Shown piece by piece: positions 9,155 through 17,530 of a DNA stretch of 47,914 bases. The translations under genes were made by a program, and so were the position numbers. This DNA comes from Mycobacterium sp. (GTDB lineage: Bacteria > Actinomycetota > Actinomycetes > Mycobacteriales > Mycobacteriaceae). The stretch lies in the NCBI GenBank assembly GCA_003987775.1, contig RXJD01000078.1, positions 1-47,914 of the forward strand, given 5' to 3'. Below the pieces are notes generated by a model, which had not been told where the DNA came from, ran no database searches, and was given only the letters and a program-made list of their open reading frames with translations. Positions within the stretch are counted from its first letter, which is position 1. Each line of letters starts with the position of its first letter.

Positions 9155-9933
9155 AACCGCTGGGCGCCTTGGTGACCGACCTAAAGGTCGGCGCGCTCAG
9201 TGAGAGCGAAGTGCACCAGTTGCGGACCGTGCTTGCCCGGCGCGGTGTCATCGTTCTGCCGGGTCAGGCCGTCGACGACACCGCGTTTCTGCAATTCCTG
9301 CGCAGCTTCGGCGATCCGGTATTCACGGTGGGCGAGACTCCCGTACCGGACTTTCCGGACCTCAACGTGGTGAGCAACGTCGGCCGCGACCGCCCGCCCC
9401 GCTCCACGTTTCACACCGATACCAGTTACGTGCGAAATCCCCCCGCCTATACCGCTTTACGAGCGGTCAGGGTGCCCAGCCGCGGCGGGCACACGCTGTT
9501 CACCGACCAGTACGCGGCGTACGAGACGCTGCCCGAGCGGGTCCGCGAGTGCCTTTACGGGCGCACCGTAACCCACATCATGACGGGGCTGGAGTTGGAC
9601 GAAGACCAGGAGACGTCGGCGGAGCATCCGATCTTCCGGCCGCATCCGCTGTCCGGGCGGACGGCGCTGTACCTGTCGGCGCCGCAGCGCTGCGCCGCGG
9701 TCAGCGGGATGACGCCGGAGGTGGCGGCCGAGACCGTCGCGTACCTGTTTCGGCATTCCACGCGAGCGGACAACACCTACCGTCACGAATGGTCGGAAGG
9801 CGACGTCGTGATGTGGGACAACCGCTGCGTGCTGCACTGCGCCGACCACAGCGGGGTGGTCGGCGACCGCGTCATGCACCGCGGTATGGTCGCCGATCAC
9901 CGGTCAGGTTTTCCAGTTCCACCGAAAGAGTGA
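9133..9933 (+). CDS. TauD/TfdA-family Fe(II)/2-oxoglutarate oxygenase, mycosporine tailoring
   Basis: The 266-residue protein carries the facial triad His94-x-Asp96 (FHTDTSY) and His235 (CVLHCADH), with Arg250 (MHRGMV) placed to bind 2-oxoglutarate, as in taurine and alkylsulfonate dioxygenases. The ATG is preceded by GAAGGAA and overlaps the end of the mysD-like gene by 22 bp, so it is part of the same operon. In some cyanobacteria another 2-oxoglutarate enzyme, MysH, converts shinorine/porphyra-334 to palythines; this protein may play a similar part but looks like the TauD branch, so its reaction (hydroxylation, N-dealkylation or decarboxylation) is open. Confidence 0.88.
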   Translation: MLECATLKPLGALVTDLKVGALSESEVHQLRTVLARRGVIVLPGQAVDDTAFLQFLRSFGDPVFTVGETPVPDFPDLNVVSNVGRDRPPRSTFHTDTSYVRNPPAYTALRAVRVPSRGGHTLFTDQYAAYETLPERVRECLYGRTVTHIMTGLELDEDQETSAEHPIFRPHPLSGRTALYLSAPQRCAAVSGMTPEVAAETVAYLFRHSTRADNTYRHEWSEGDVVMWDNRCVLHCADHSGVVGDRVMHRGMVADHRSGFPVPPKE

Positions 9934-9939
9934 GCTGAT

Positions 9940-11181
9940 ATGGACGAAACGGAAGTTCTGGTCATCGGCGCGGGGCTGGCCGGCCTTCGCTGCGCCGACG
10001 TGCTGGCGGCCGCCGGTCGCGACGTGCTGATCTGGGAAGCCAAGAGCGCCGTGGGCGGCCGTATCCGTACCGACAACGTCGACGGGTTCCGGTGCGACCG
10101 CGGCTTTCAGGTGCTCAATCCCGCCTACCCGGAGCTGCGTCGCGCGGTCGATCTGGCAAAGCTGAAACTGCAACCGTTCGGCGCGGGTGTCGTGGTCCGC
10201 CGCGAAGAGGGTTCGGCGGTGTGGGTGCATCCGCTGCGCGCCCCCGGGCGGGTGCCGGCCATGCTGGCCTCCGGCGGCATCTCGCCGCGCGATGCGCTGG
10301 CAGTGGCGCGCTGGGCCGCCCCGGCGCTACGGCCCAAAACGCTGAAGACCCACACCGATCGCGACGTCAGCCTCAGCGAGGCGCTGGATCGGGCGGGCGT
10401 CCGTGGCGAGGTGCGCAGGGTGATCGACCGCTTTCTGGCGGGGGTCCTCCTGGACACCTGCGGGGAGAGCTCGAACGCGTTCGCGCTACTTCTGGCGCGC
10501 ATGTTCCTGCTCGGGGTGCCTGCGCTGCCGGCCGGCGGCATGGAGGCCCTCCCCCAACAGCTTGCCGCCCGCGTCGGTGAGCGAATAGCGTTCAACCACA
10601 GGGCGTTCCGAATCGACCCGGATGTCAAGGAGTACCAGGTCCACGCGGATGGGGCGCGCGTCCGGGCGCGACACGTGGTGGTGGCCACCGAAGCCGTAGC
10701 GGCCGCGTGGCTGACGTCGGAGACGGCACCGCCCATGCACGGGGTGGTGACCGATTGGTGGGCCACTGGGGTGCCGGTCGCGGGACCACCGATGCTCCGG
10801 GTGGACGGCCGCCGGCACCCGCCGGGTCCGGTGCTGAATACGGCGGTGATCAGTGCTGCCGCCCGCACCTACGCCCCGCCTGGCCAACACCTCATCGCGG
10901 CGTCAGCGGTGGTGGAGCGGGACGGGACGGTGCCCCCGGAAAATGTGATGCGCGAACACGCGGCCGACATCCTCAACAGCGATCAACGTCAGTGGAGGCC
11001 GTTGGTTCGCCACGTCATCCCCAATGCGCTCCCGGCGCAGACCCCGCCACTCTCGGTTCGCCGCCCGATCCGCACGCAGGCCGGTGTCTGGCTGTGCGGT
11101 GACCATCGCGACACCGCCTCCATCCAGGGTGCGCTGGTCAGTGGGCGCCGTACCGCGGAGGCTATTCTCGCGGCGCGATGA
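9940..11181 (+). CDS. FAD-dependent amine-oxidase-like oxidoreductase
   Basis: The 413-residue flavoprotein has an N-terminal Rossmann motif (VIGAGLAGLRCADVL, about residues 7-21), the GGRIRTD segment after the second strand, and a C-terminal FAD site (WLCGDHRDTASIQGALVSGRRTAEAI). It resembles the flavin amine oxidase / protoporphyrinogen oxidase / phytoene desaturase superfamily. It lies 6 bp after the TauD-type gene and ends the operon, overlapping the convergent TetR gene by 20 bp. Co-transcription with mycosporine genes suggests oxidation of the amino acid side chain or ring. Relatives also occur in unrelated actinobacterial settings, so pathway membership is inferred. Confidence 0.85.
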   Translation: MDETEVLVIGAGLAGLRCADVLAAAGRDVLIWEAKSAVGGRIRTDNVDGFRCDRGFQVLNPAYPELRRAVDLAKLKLQPFGAGVVVRREEGSAVWVHPLRAPGRVPAMLASGGISPRDALAVARWAAPALRPKTLKTHTDRDVSLSEALDRAGVRGEVRRVIDRFLAGVLLDTCGESSNAFALLLARMFLLGVPALPAGGMEALPQQLAARVGERIAFNHRAFRIDPDVKEYQVHADGARVRARHVVVATEAVAAAWLTSETAPPMHGVVTDWWATGVPVAGPPMLRVDGRRHPPGPVLNTAVISAAARTYAPPGQHLIAASAVVERDGTVPPENVMREHAADILNSDQRQWRPLVRHVIPNALPAQTPPLSVRRPIRTQAGVWLCGDHRDTASIQGALVSGRRTAEAILAAR

Positions 11182-11740
11182 TTCGCCGGGCGGCCTCGAC
11201 GAGGGCCGCCCGCCGCGCCGCGATGGCCTCGGGATCGGACGTCCGCGCGTCCGGGTGCGGCGACTGCGCCCACGACAGCCCGACGCCGAACAACACCACC
11301 AGCAACTCCAACGGGGCCCACGCCGGATCGACCTGCCCGGCCGCCTGCGCTTCCTGGATGGCACGGATGTCGCGGGCCGGCACGGAATCCCACTCCTGCG
11401 AAGGCGGCGGGTCGAGCGTCAGCCCCTCCAGGTTGGCCCAGGTGATCATGCGCAGGTGTTCCGGACGCCGGCAGGCCAGGTCGTAGATGTCACCGACGAA
11501 CTCCGCGACGGCCTCGGGCCGGACCACTACGGCGGCGAAGAACTCGGCGCTGTCGGCCGCGACGACGCTGCGAAACAGCGTTTCTTTGTCCCGGAAGTGC
11601 GCGTACAACCGCTCTTTGCTGGCATTTGCCGCGCGGGCGATTCGGTCGATCCGGGCGCCGGCCAGACCGAACTGAGCGAACTCCGATCGCGCTGCGGTCA
11701 GGATCGTGTCGCGGAGTTCATCTTTACTACGCACCTCCAA
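11162..11740 (-). CDS. TetR-family transcriptional regulator
   Basis: The 192-residue protein has a TetR DNA-binding domain (about residues 8-55; GARIDRIARAANASKERLYAHFRDKETLF) and a ligand domain resembling the TetR_C-type found in mycobacterial repressors. The TTG start has no clear ribosome site; a GTG six bases later is an alternative. It is divergent from the acyltransferase at 11797 with a 26-bp palindrome between them, so auto-regulation and control of that gene are likely. Its 3' end overlaps that of the convergent FAD oxidoreductase gene. Confidence 0.92.
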   Translation of the reverse strand: MEVRSKDELRDTILTAARSEFAQFGLAGARIDRIARAANASKERLYAHFRDKETLFRSVVAADSAEFFAAVVVRPEAVAEFVGDIYDLACRRPEHLRMITWANLEGLTLDPPPSQEWDSVPARDIRAIQEAQAAGQVDPAWAPLELLVVLFGVGLSWAQSPHPDARTSDPEAIAARRAALVEAARRIIAPRE

Positions 11741-11744
11741 AAGG

Positions 11745-11770
11745 TACCATACGAACTAGTTCGTTCGGTA
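11745..11770. promoter_or_regulatory. Palindromic TetR operator
   Basis: A perfect 14-bp palindrome ACGAACTAGTTCGT (11751-11764) is extended by TACC (11745-11748) and GGTA (11767-11770), giving a 26-bp site with only one unmatched pair of dinucleotides. It lies between the TetR start (11740) and the acyltransferase start (11797), the usual place for a TetR auto-repressor site. Confidence 0.8.
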
Positions 11771-11796
11771 TAGTGACCGGAGAAACGGAGGACACC

Positions 11797-12645
11797 ATGA
11801 CCGAGACACACCTGACAGTGATGAACCACCCCCGCCGGGTGCAGAAGTTGAGCGAGGCGCTGCAGAAGATCCAGGCCGGCATCGAACCCGTCGTCGACCT
11901 GTACCGCCCTTATGTCGACGGGCTGGAAAATCTGCCCACAGATGGCCGATTCCTGTTGGTGGGCAACCACACTCAACAGGCATTCGCCGAGATTCTGCTC
12001 ATTCCGCACTACGTACGGCGGGCGATCGGGACGCGGGTGCGGCCACTGGCCGACCGCAGGTTCGGTGAGAGGAAAGGACTCGGGGGTGACATCATCGCCG
12101 CCTACGGCGGCGTCGTCGGCTCCCCGGAGACGGCGCGCGAATTGATGCGCCACGACCAGACCATCCTGGTTTTCCCTGGCGGCGGCCGCGAGATCGCCAA
12201 GTTCAAGGGCGAGGAATACCGGCTGAATTGGCAGGGCCGGTCCGGATTCGCGCGCCTTGCCGTGGAATGCGGCTATCCGATCGTGCCGGTCGGATTGGTC
12301 GGCGGCGACGACGTCTACAAGAGCCTGGTGACCCGCGACAGCAGGGTGGGCCGGCTCAGCCAGGCGGTCAGCAAGAGACTGAGCGGCACGGCCGATATGG
12401 CAATGCCCTTGCTCAGAGGCATCGGCCCGACTCTCATCCCCCGTCCACAGCGGATGTACCTACGGTTCGGCGACCCGATCAATACCGTCAAACCACAACG
12501 GGTGAAAGCCGATTCGTGGGTGACGACGGTACGTGACAACACTCAGCACGAACTCGAAGCGATCCTTCGCGATCTGCAGGTGTTGCGGGCCGACGACCCG
12601 TTCCGGGAACTCAATCCGCTGGCGTGGGCACACGCGGTCGCCTGA
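11797..12645 (+). CDS. Lysophospholipid / diacylglycerol acyltransferase-like protein
   Basis: The 282-residue protein shows the LPLAT (PlsC superfamily) pattern: VGNHTQQAFAEIL with the catalytic His near residue 53, FPGGGREIAKFKGEEYRLNW (the glycerol-phosphate or acyl-acceptor block of the MGAT-like branch) and IVPVGLVGGDD. The usual HX4D reads H-TQQA-F, so the paired acidic residue is shifted or missing (an E follows three positions later), as in MGAT-like relatives. It probably acylates glycerolipids at the inner membrane. ATG start after ACGGAGGA. Divergent TetR and palindromic operator suggest lipid-responsive control. Confidence 0.85.
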   Translation: MTETHLTVMNHPRRVQKLSEALQKIQAGIEPVVDLYRPYVDGLENLPTDGRFLLVGNHTQQAFAEILLIPHYVRRAIGTRVRPLADRRFGERKGLGGDIIAAYGGVVGSPETARELMRHDQTILVFPGGGREIAKFKGEEYRLNWQGRSGFARLAVECGYPIVPVGLVGGDDVYKSLVTRDSRVGRLSQAVSKRLSGTADMAMPLLRGIGPTLIPRPQRMYLRFGDPINTVKPQRVKADSWVTTVRDNTQHELEAILRDLQVLRADDPFRELNPLAWAHAVA

Positions 12646-12646
12646 G

Positions 12647-13447
12647 TCAGGCCGGGCGCGACCCTGAGAGTGCCTGCCGCGCAACGAGATCCAGCGCATA
12701 ACCGATAACGCCGATCACGACGATTACCGCGACCACCTGCCCGTACGCCAACTGATCGCGGGCGTTGAGGATCTGGTAGCCCAGTCCTGAACGCACACCG
12801 AGCATCTCGGCCGGCACCAGCACGACCCACGCGATACCCAGTGCCACCCGCAGGCCGGTTTGCAGGTGACCGCGGATCGCGGGCAGCACCACGACGGTCA
12901 GCTGCTCGAGCCGGGTGGCGCCGAACGACCGGGCGACCTGTAGGTAGCCCGGATCGATGGCGTGCACCCCGGCGGCGGTGTTGATCAGGATCGGCCACAC
13001 CGCTGCCGCCGCGATCAGGAAGATGACCGGTTCGTCGCCGATTCCGAACAATGCCACCGAGATCGGCGCCCAGGACAGGGGCGAGATCATCCGCAGGAAT
13101 TGGACGACGGGACGCGTGGCGCGATCGGCGGTGTCGTTGAGGCCGATCAGCAATCCGGCGGGCACGCCGATCACGGCGCCGACCAGCAACCCGACCAGCA
13201 GCCGCCACAGACTCACCCCGGTGTCGGGTAGCAGCACGCCCCGGTTGTACAGCTCGACCAGCGACTTCACCACTTTCACCGGCGTCGTCTCGCGAAGCAG
13301 GGACTGCGAGGGAGCCAGAACCGCGGTCGCCAGCCACCACCCCGCCACCGCGACAGCGATCGCCAGTGCCGGCGGCCACCAGCGCCGGATGGGCCGCGCC
13401 GACGACGGCGGTTGGGGTAGCGAGGTGGTCGAGGTGGACAGAGTCAT
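12647..13447 (-). CDS. ABC transporter permease (SsuC/TauC/NrtB family)
   Basis: The 266-residue membrane protein has about six transmembrane segments and the EAA-loop of binding-protein-dependent importers (residues about 170-200; GYLQVARSFGATRLEQLTVVVLPAIRGHL). It would form the channel for uptake of a nitrate-, taurine- or sulfonate-like solute. It is the last gene of a three-gene operon; its ATG overlaps the stop of the binding-protein gene (ATGA). The partner ATPase gene is frameshifted, so transport may be lost or may use an ATPase encoded elsewhere. Confidence 0.9.
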   Translation of the reverse strand: MTLSTSTTSLPQPPSSARPIRRWWPPALAIAVAVAGWWLATAVLAPSQSLLRETTPVKVVKSLVELYNRGVLLPDTGVSLWRLLVGLLVGAVIGVPAGLLIGLNDTADRATRPVVQFLRMISPLSWAPISVALFGIGDEPVIFLIAAAAVWPILINTAAGVHAIDPGYLQVARSFGATRLEQLTVVVLPAIRGHLQTGLRVALGIAWVVLVPAEMLGVRSGLGYQILNARDQLAYGQVVAVIVVIGVIGYALDLVARQALSGSRPA

Positions 13448-14604
13448 CGCGGCTGCACCTGTTCGGTTCGGGTCAGATCGTCAGAGATTCCGAAGGCTGC
13501 TGGTCCGCCGTGCGCGGCCAGTGCCTGGCGGACGAAGGTGTCGTCGACCAGCTCGGAATGCACCGACGCGGGGTCGATCCGGTCCAGGAAGGAGCGGTCG
13601 CCGTCGACGACGGTGTCGTGCATGGCCTCGACGAGTCGGCGGGTGAAGCTCGGAAAGGGAAACGGCTGATACCCGAGCCGTTGCGGCTGCCAGTCCGGGT
13701 GCAGGAAGCGGTAGTCCCCGGAGCGGTAGGTCAGCGCGGTCTTGATGGCAGGTTGAGGTTGCGGTAGGTAGGTCCCCGCCGACAGGGCAGTCGCCGCCGC
13801 GGGCCGGTCGGAGTTGATGCGCTGCTGTGCCGCCACGATCGAATTGACCAGTGACGCAGCCGCATCCGGTCGGTGCTCGATCAGGTCGTCATGGGCCAGC
13901 ACCACGCAGCAGGCGTGGTCCCGCCACACGTCACCGAGAAACGTGTGGATGCGGCCGATCTTGCGCACCTGCGCCATGGCGTTGAACGGATCGGCCACCA
14001 CGTAGCCACTGATGGAACGGTTTGCCAGGGCGGGCACCATATCCGAGGGGCTCATGACGATCAGCTCGACGGTGCGGGCGCTGCGCGAGGCGCTGCGGCG
14101 GACTACCGGCACCAGGTCGTGAGCCCGCAGCAGTTGCTGGAGGATGATGTTGTGAATCGACCACCAGAACGGGATGGCCACCTGAGTTCCGGCGAGTTGC
14201 CCGAAATCGGTGATCCCGGGCGCCACGGTGAAAGCCGAGCCATTGGTGTGATTCCAACTCAGCACCCGCACCGGGCTGCGCAGCAGGAAGCGCAACTGGA
14301 TTGCGGTGGGCATCAGCATGTGCACGGCGTCGACCTGGCGGGTGACGAACGCTTCGGCGAGCGACGCCCAGCTGCGGAACAGCACCGGTTTGGCCGAGCT
14401 CACCACGCCCGGTTGATAAAGGCCTGCCGCGTGCGCGATCAACAGCGGCGCCGCATCAGTGATCGGCAGATAGCCGATTCGCAGTTGTCCGCTGGTGTTG
14501 GTGCGGTCCACGCTGGCCGCATGGGCGAGGTCTGCGATGCCGGCCAGCCCGCCCGCCGCGGCCGCGCCGATCAACAGGCGCCGCCGCGTGATGAGTCCCG
14601 TCAC
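13444..14604 (-). CDS. ABC transporter substrate-binding protein (NrtA/SsuA-like), Tat signal
   Basis: The 386-residue product starts at a GTG overlapping the ATPase stop (GTGA). A twin-arginine signal (ITRRRLLIG followed by a hydrophobic stretch ending at DLAHA) predicts Tat export. The mature part has RIGYLPITDAAPLLIAHAAGLY near its N-terminus, typical of NMT1/THI5-like periplasmic binding proteins for nitrate, taurine, alkanesulfonates or pyrimidine precursors. An uninterrupted reading frame extends upstream into the ATPase gene because of the frameshift there; that fusion is not a real protein. Substrate not determinable. Confidence 0.88.
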   Translation of the reverse strand: MTGLITRRRLLIGAAAAGGLAGIADLAHAASVDRTNTSGQLRIGYLPITDAAPLLIAHAAGLYQPGVVSSAKPVLFRSWASLAEAFVTRQVDAVHMLMPTAIQLRFLLRSPVRVLSWNHTNGSAFTVAPGITDFGQLAGTQVAIPFWWSIHNIILQQLLRAHDLVPVVRRSASRSARTVELIVMSPSDMVPALANRSISGYVVADPFNAMAQVRKIGRIHTFLGDVWRDHACCVVLAHDDLIEHRPDAAASLVNSIVAAQQRINSDRPAAATALSAGTYLPQPQPAIKTALTYRSGDYRFLHPDWQPQRLGYQPFPFPSFTRRLVEAMHDTVVDGDRSFLDRIDPASVHSELVDDTFVRQALAAHGGPAAFGISDDLTRTEQVQPR

Positions 14605-15342
14605 TGCTCGACCAGGCGGTAATGGTCCAGGATCTCCTGCCGCAGTTGCTCGTCGCCAGTGCGGACTGCGGCGGTGAGGGCCGGCTGCCACTCCCGGCGG
14701 ATCCTGCCGTCGGGCCCGAGCAGCACCACGCGGCCCGCGAGCAGTAGAGCCTCGTCCACATCGTGGGTGACCAGCACCACGGTGATCCCCAACTCGGCCG
14801 CCAGATTGGCGAGCCAGGATCGCAGGTCCCCCCTGATCGCCGGATCCAGCGCGCTGAACGGCTCGTCGAGGAGCAGCAACCTCGGCCTGGTCGCGACGGC
14901 CCGGATGATCGCCACCCGCTGCGCCTGGGCCGCCGGACAGCTGATCGGGATAGCGGTCGGCCACCCATTCCAGGTCGAAGCGGCGCAGCAGTTCCTCGGC
15001 ATATTCACGCTGGAACGTCGCTTTGTTCGCGGCGAATCGCCCAGCGATGGCCACGTTCTCACGAACGGTCAGCCACGGCATCAGCAGGGCCTGCTGGAAC
15101 ACCACGCCGGTGTGCGGACGTGCCACACCGTTGGCGCTGGACCATTCGACGGTGCCCGTGGTCAGCGTCTCCAGGCCGGCGATGACGCGCAGCAGTGTGG
15201 ACTTGCCGCTCCCGCTGCGCCCGAGAATCGCCAGGAAGTCGCCGTCGTCGATGGTCAGGTCGATGTCGTTGAGGACGTGGCTGTGGGCATCGAAGCGCTT
15301 GTGGCCACCGAGTATTCGTACGGTGGCTGCTCCCACCTTCAC
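14601..15342 (-). pseudogene. ABC transporter ATP-binding protein with a frameshift in the signature motif
   Basis: GTG start with AAGGAA upstream. Frame 1 encodes Walker A GRSGSGKST, Q-loop VVFQQALLMPWL and DQLSGG; the reading frame then shifts, and AQRVAIIRA, Walker B LLLLDEPFSALD and H-loop VLVTHDVDEAL continue in another frame to 14601. One extra G in the GGG run at 14927-14929 (CCC in the coding strand) explains this: with one base fewer the sequence reads LSGGQAQRVA and a normal protein of about 246 residues results. The signature motif is broken, so the protein as given would be non-functional. Either a true recent mutation or a sequencing or assembly error in a homopolymer. Confidence 0.9.
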
Positions 15343-15769
15343 ATTCCTTTCCAGAGACCGATACGACCCACATTTCCCTGGCGTGCCGCGCCGTGTCACG
15401 TCCGTCGATGCCGCACAGGTGAGCGCGCGCCGCGCGCCGCTGTGGCGGTACCGTCGAGCGAGCGAGAACCGCTTACCCACGAATAGCCTTGTTAATGAGC
15501 ATGTTTCACTGCCTTCCCGTGGCTCGGCGCGCGCGGCGCGATGCCGGCGGCCGCCGGCCCGGTGGAGATGGGATCCCGCTGATCGCAACCGCGCGACCGG
15601 ATCGGCAGATTCCCCTCCCGCTCAGTCGACGCAGGCCTGTCGCCCCAACCGCGGCGCGGGTAATTTCTTCTGACAGCCCGACCTTCGCTCGCGGGCGTCC
15701 TGGCACACTGCCGGTCACGGCGGCGCGTCGTTGGCACCCGTGGGCGCTCGCCAGTTCGAAGGAGCAGCA
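15343..15769. other. Intergenic region between divergent ABC operon and DUF3556 gene
   Basis: A 427-bp GC-rich stretch without a convincing gene. It holds a perfect 16-bp palindrome GCCGGCGGCCGCCGGC (15543-15558) and presumably the two divergent promoters. I looked for a sulfur-related riboswitch before the ABC operon and could not recognise one. GAAGGAG at 15758-15764 is the ribosome site of the next gene. Confidence 0.6.
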
Positions 15770-17530
15770 ATGGGGTTCATCCAGCCGAACCTGCCGGTCG
15801 TCGAAGTGGCCGAATGGAGCAAACTTCCGCGCTCCCAACGTGTGATACCGATGATGCAGCACATCGCCGCGAACGGCTTCGGAACGCCGCTGGTGATGCA
15901 CGTGATGTACGGCGTGAAGATCGGGCTCTACATCCTGGGGGCCTGGGTATTCGCCTGGACCACAACGGGCATCGGCGGCTTCACCGACATCGCCTCGTGG
16001 TGGACCGAGCCGATCGTCTTTCAGAAGGCCGTGCTCTACACGATGCTGTTCGAAGTCGTCGGACTGGGTTGCTGCTTCGGGCCGCTGGCCGGACGGTACT
16101 TCCCGCCCATCGGTTCGGCCCTGTACTGGCTGCGCCCCGGGACCATCCGGCTGCCCCCGTGGCCCGATCGGGTGCCGTTGACCAAGGGCACCAATAGAAC
16201 CCCGTTCGAGGCCGTGCTCTATGCCGCCCTGCTTGCCCTGCTGGTCACCGCGTTGGTGTCCGATGGCACCGGGCCGATTCCCGCCCTCGGTACGGCGATC
16301 GGTGTACTCCCCCGCTGGCTTCCGGTGGCGATTCTCTCGGTGCTGGCGGTGCTTGCGCTGCGTGACAAGATCATCTTCCTGGCCGCCCGCGGCGAGGTGT
16401 ATGCGCCTCTGACCGTGGTCTTTCTGTTCTCCGGGGCCGACATCGTGGTCGGGGCCAAGGTCGTCTTCATGGTCATCTGGCTCGGCGCGGCAACGTCGAA
16501 GCTCAACAGGCATTTTCCCTTCGTCATCTCGACCATGCTGGCGAACAACCCGTTCATCCCGTCGGGCTTCCTCAAGCGGTCGTTGTTCAAGCGCTACCCG
16601 GATGACCTGCGGCCCAGCGCCTTATCGGGCTTTATCGCGCACTTCTCCACCGCGATCGAGGGTCTGGTTCCGTTGGTGCTGCTCTTTTCCCATGGTGGAT
16701 GGCCCACGGCGATCGCAGCATTCGTGATGATCGTGTTCCACCTGAACATCCTGCTGGCTTTTCCGATGGGGGTTCCGCTGGAGTGGAACGTCTTCATGAT
16801 GTTCGGGGTGCTGTGGCTGTTCGTCGCGCACGCGCACATCGGCCTGTCGGATGCGCATCAGCCGGCGCTGGTGGCAATGCTGTTCGCCGTGGTCGCCGGC
16901 ACCGTCGTCGTCGGAAACCTGTTCCCGCGCAAAGTTTCCTTCCTCCCCGGCATGCGGTATTACGCCGGGAACTGGGACACCACGGTGTGGTGCGTCAAGC
17001 CGTCGGCCGACGAGAAGATCCGCATCGGCTCGCGCGCCCTCGGGCCGATGCAGCACCTGCAGCTCGAGCGGTTGTACAAGAGCAAAGAGGCGACGTTGGT
17101 TCCCATCCATCTCGCCTACGCATTCCGCGGAATGAACACGCACGGGCGCGCGCTGTTCACCCTCGCGCACCGGGCCCTGGCCGGATACGACGAAGACGAC
17201 TACAACCTGTGCGAAGGCGAAGTGCTGTGCGCGATGGTGCTCGGCTGGAACTTCGGCGACGGGCACCTGCACAACGAGTGCCTCATCGAGGCGCTGCAGG
17301 AGAGATGCAATTTCGAGCCGGGCGAGGTGCGGGTGGTGATTTTGGACTCTCAACCCATCCAGACGCAGCGACAGGAGTACCGCCTCGTCGACGCCGCGAC
17401 GGGCGAGTTCGAGCGCGGCTACGTCGAGGTCACCGACATGGCGAACGCCCAGCCCTGGGACGACGACATTCCCGTCCACGTCACCAAGCAGGCGCCGGGC
17501 ATGAAGGGCATGAAGGGTCTGCCCGCATGA
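15770..17530 (+). CDS. DUF3556 integral membrane protein
   Basis: The 586-residue protein resembles the mycobacterial DUF3556 family. After a short cytosolic N-terminus there are about nine or ten hydrophobic segments between residues 45 and 400 (for example VKIGLYILGAWVF, VLYAALLALLVTALV, LPVAILSVLAVLAL, WNVFMMFGVLWLFVA), followed by a soluble C-terminal domain of about 170 residues containing DEDDYNLCEGEVLCAMVLGW. ATG with GAAGGAG eight bases upstream. It is translationally coupled to the following SDR (ATGA overlap), suggesting a shared process, possibly on a lipid or other hydrophobic substrate. No catalytic motif recognised and function unknown. Confidence 0.8.
   Translation: MGFIQPNLPVVEVAEWSKLPRSQRVIPMMQHIAANGFGTPLVMHVMYGVKIGLYILGAWVFAWTTTGIGGFTDIASWWTEPIVFQKAVLYTMLFEVVGLGCCFGPLAGRYFPPIGSALYWLRPGTIRLPPWPDRVPLTKGTNRTPFEAVLYAALLALLVTALVSDGTGPIPALGTAIGVLPRWLPVAILSVLAVLALRDKIIFLAARGEVYAPLTVVFLFSGADIVVGAKVVFMVIWLGAATSKLNRHFPFVISTMLANNPFIPSGFLKRSLFKRYPDDLRPSALSGFIAHFSTAIEGLVPLVLLFSHGGWPTAIAAFVMIVFHLNILLAFPMGVPLEWNVFMMFGVLWLFVAHAHIGLSDAHQPALVAMLFAVVAGTVVVGNLFPRKVSFLPGMRYYAGNWDTTVWCVKPSADEKIRIGSRALGPMQHLQLERLYKSKEATLVPIHLAYAFRGMNTHGRALFTLAHRALAGYDEDDYNLCEGEVLCAMVLGWNFGDGHLHNECLIEALQERCNFEPGEVRVVILDSQPIQTQRQEYRLVDAATGEFERGYVEVTDMANAQPWDDDIPVHVTKQAPGMKGMKGLPA

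Noticed and set aside
13444-15588. Apparent 714-residue fusion of an ABC ATPase and a binding protein
   Set aside because: The middle part is out-of-frame translation caused by the extra base near 14928. The binding protein has its own GTG start and Tat signal at 14604.
15440-15660. Possible riboswitch (SAM or cobalamin type) before the ABC operon
   Set aside because: Conserved core elements of these riboswitches could not be found on either strand; only a GC palindrome and simple GC-rich repeats are seen.
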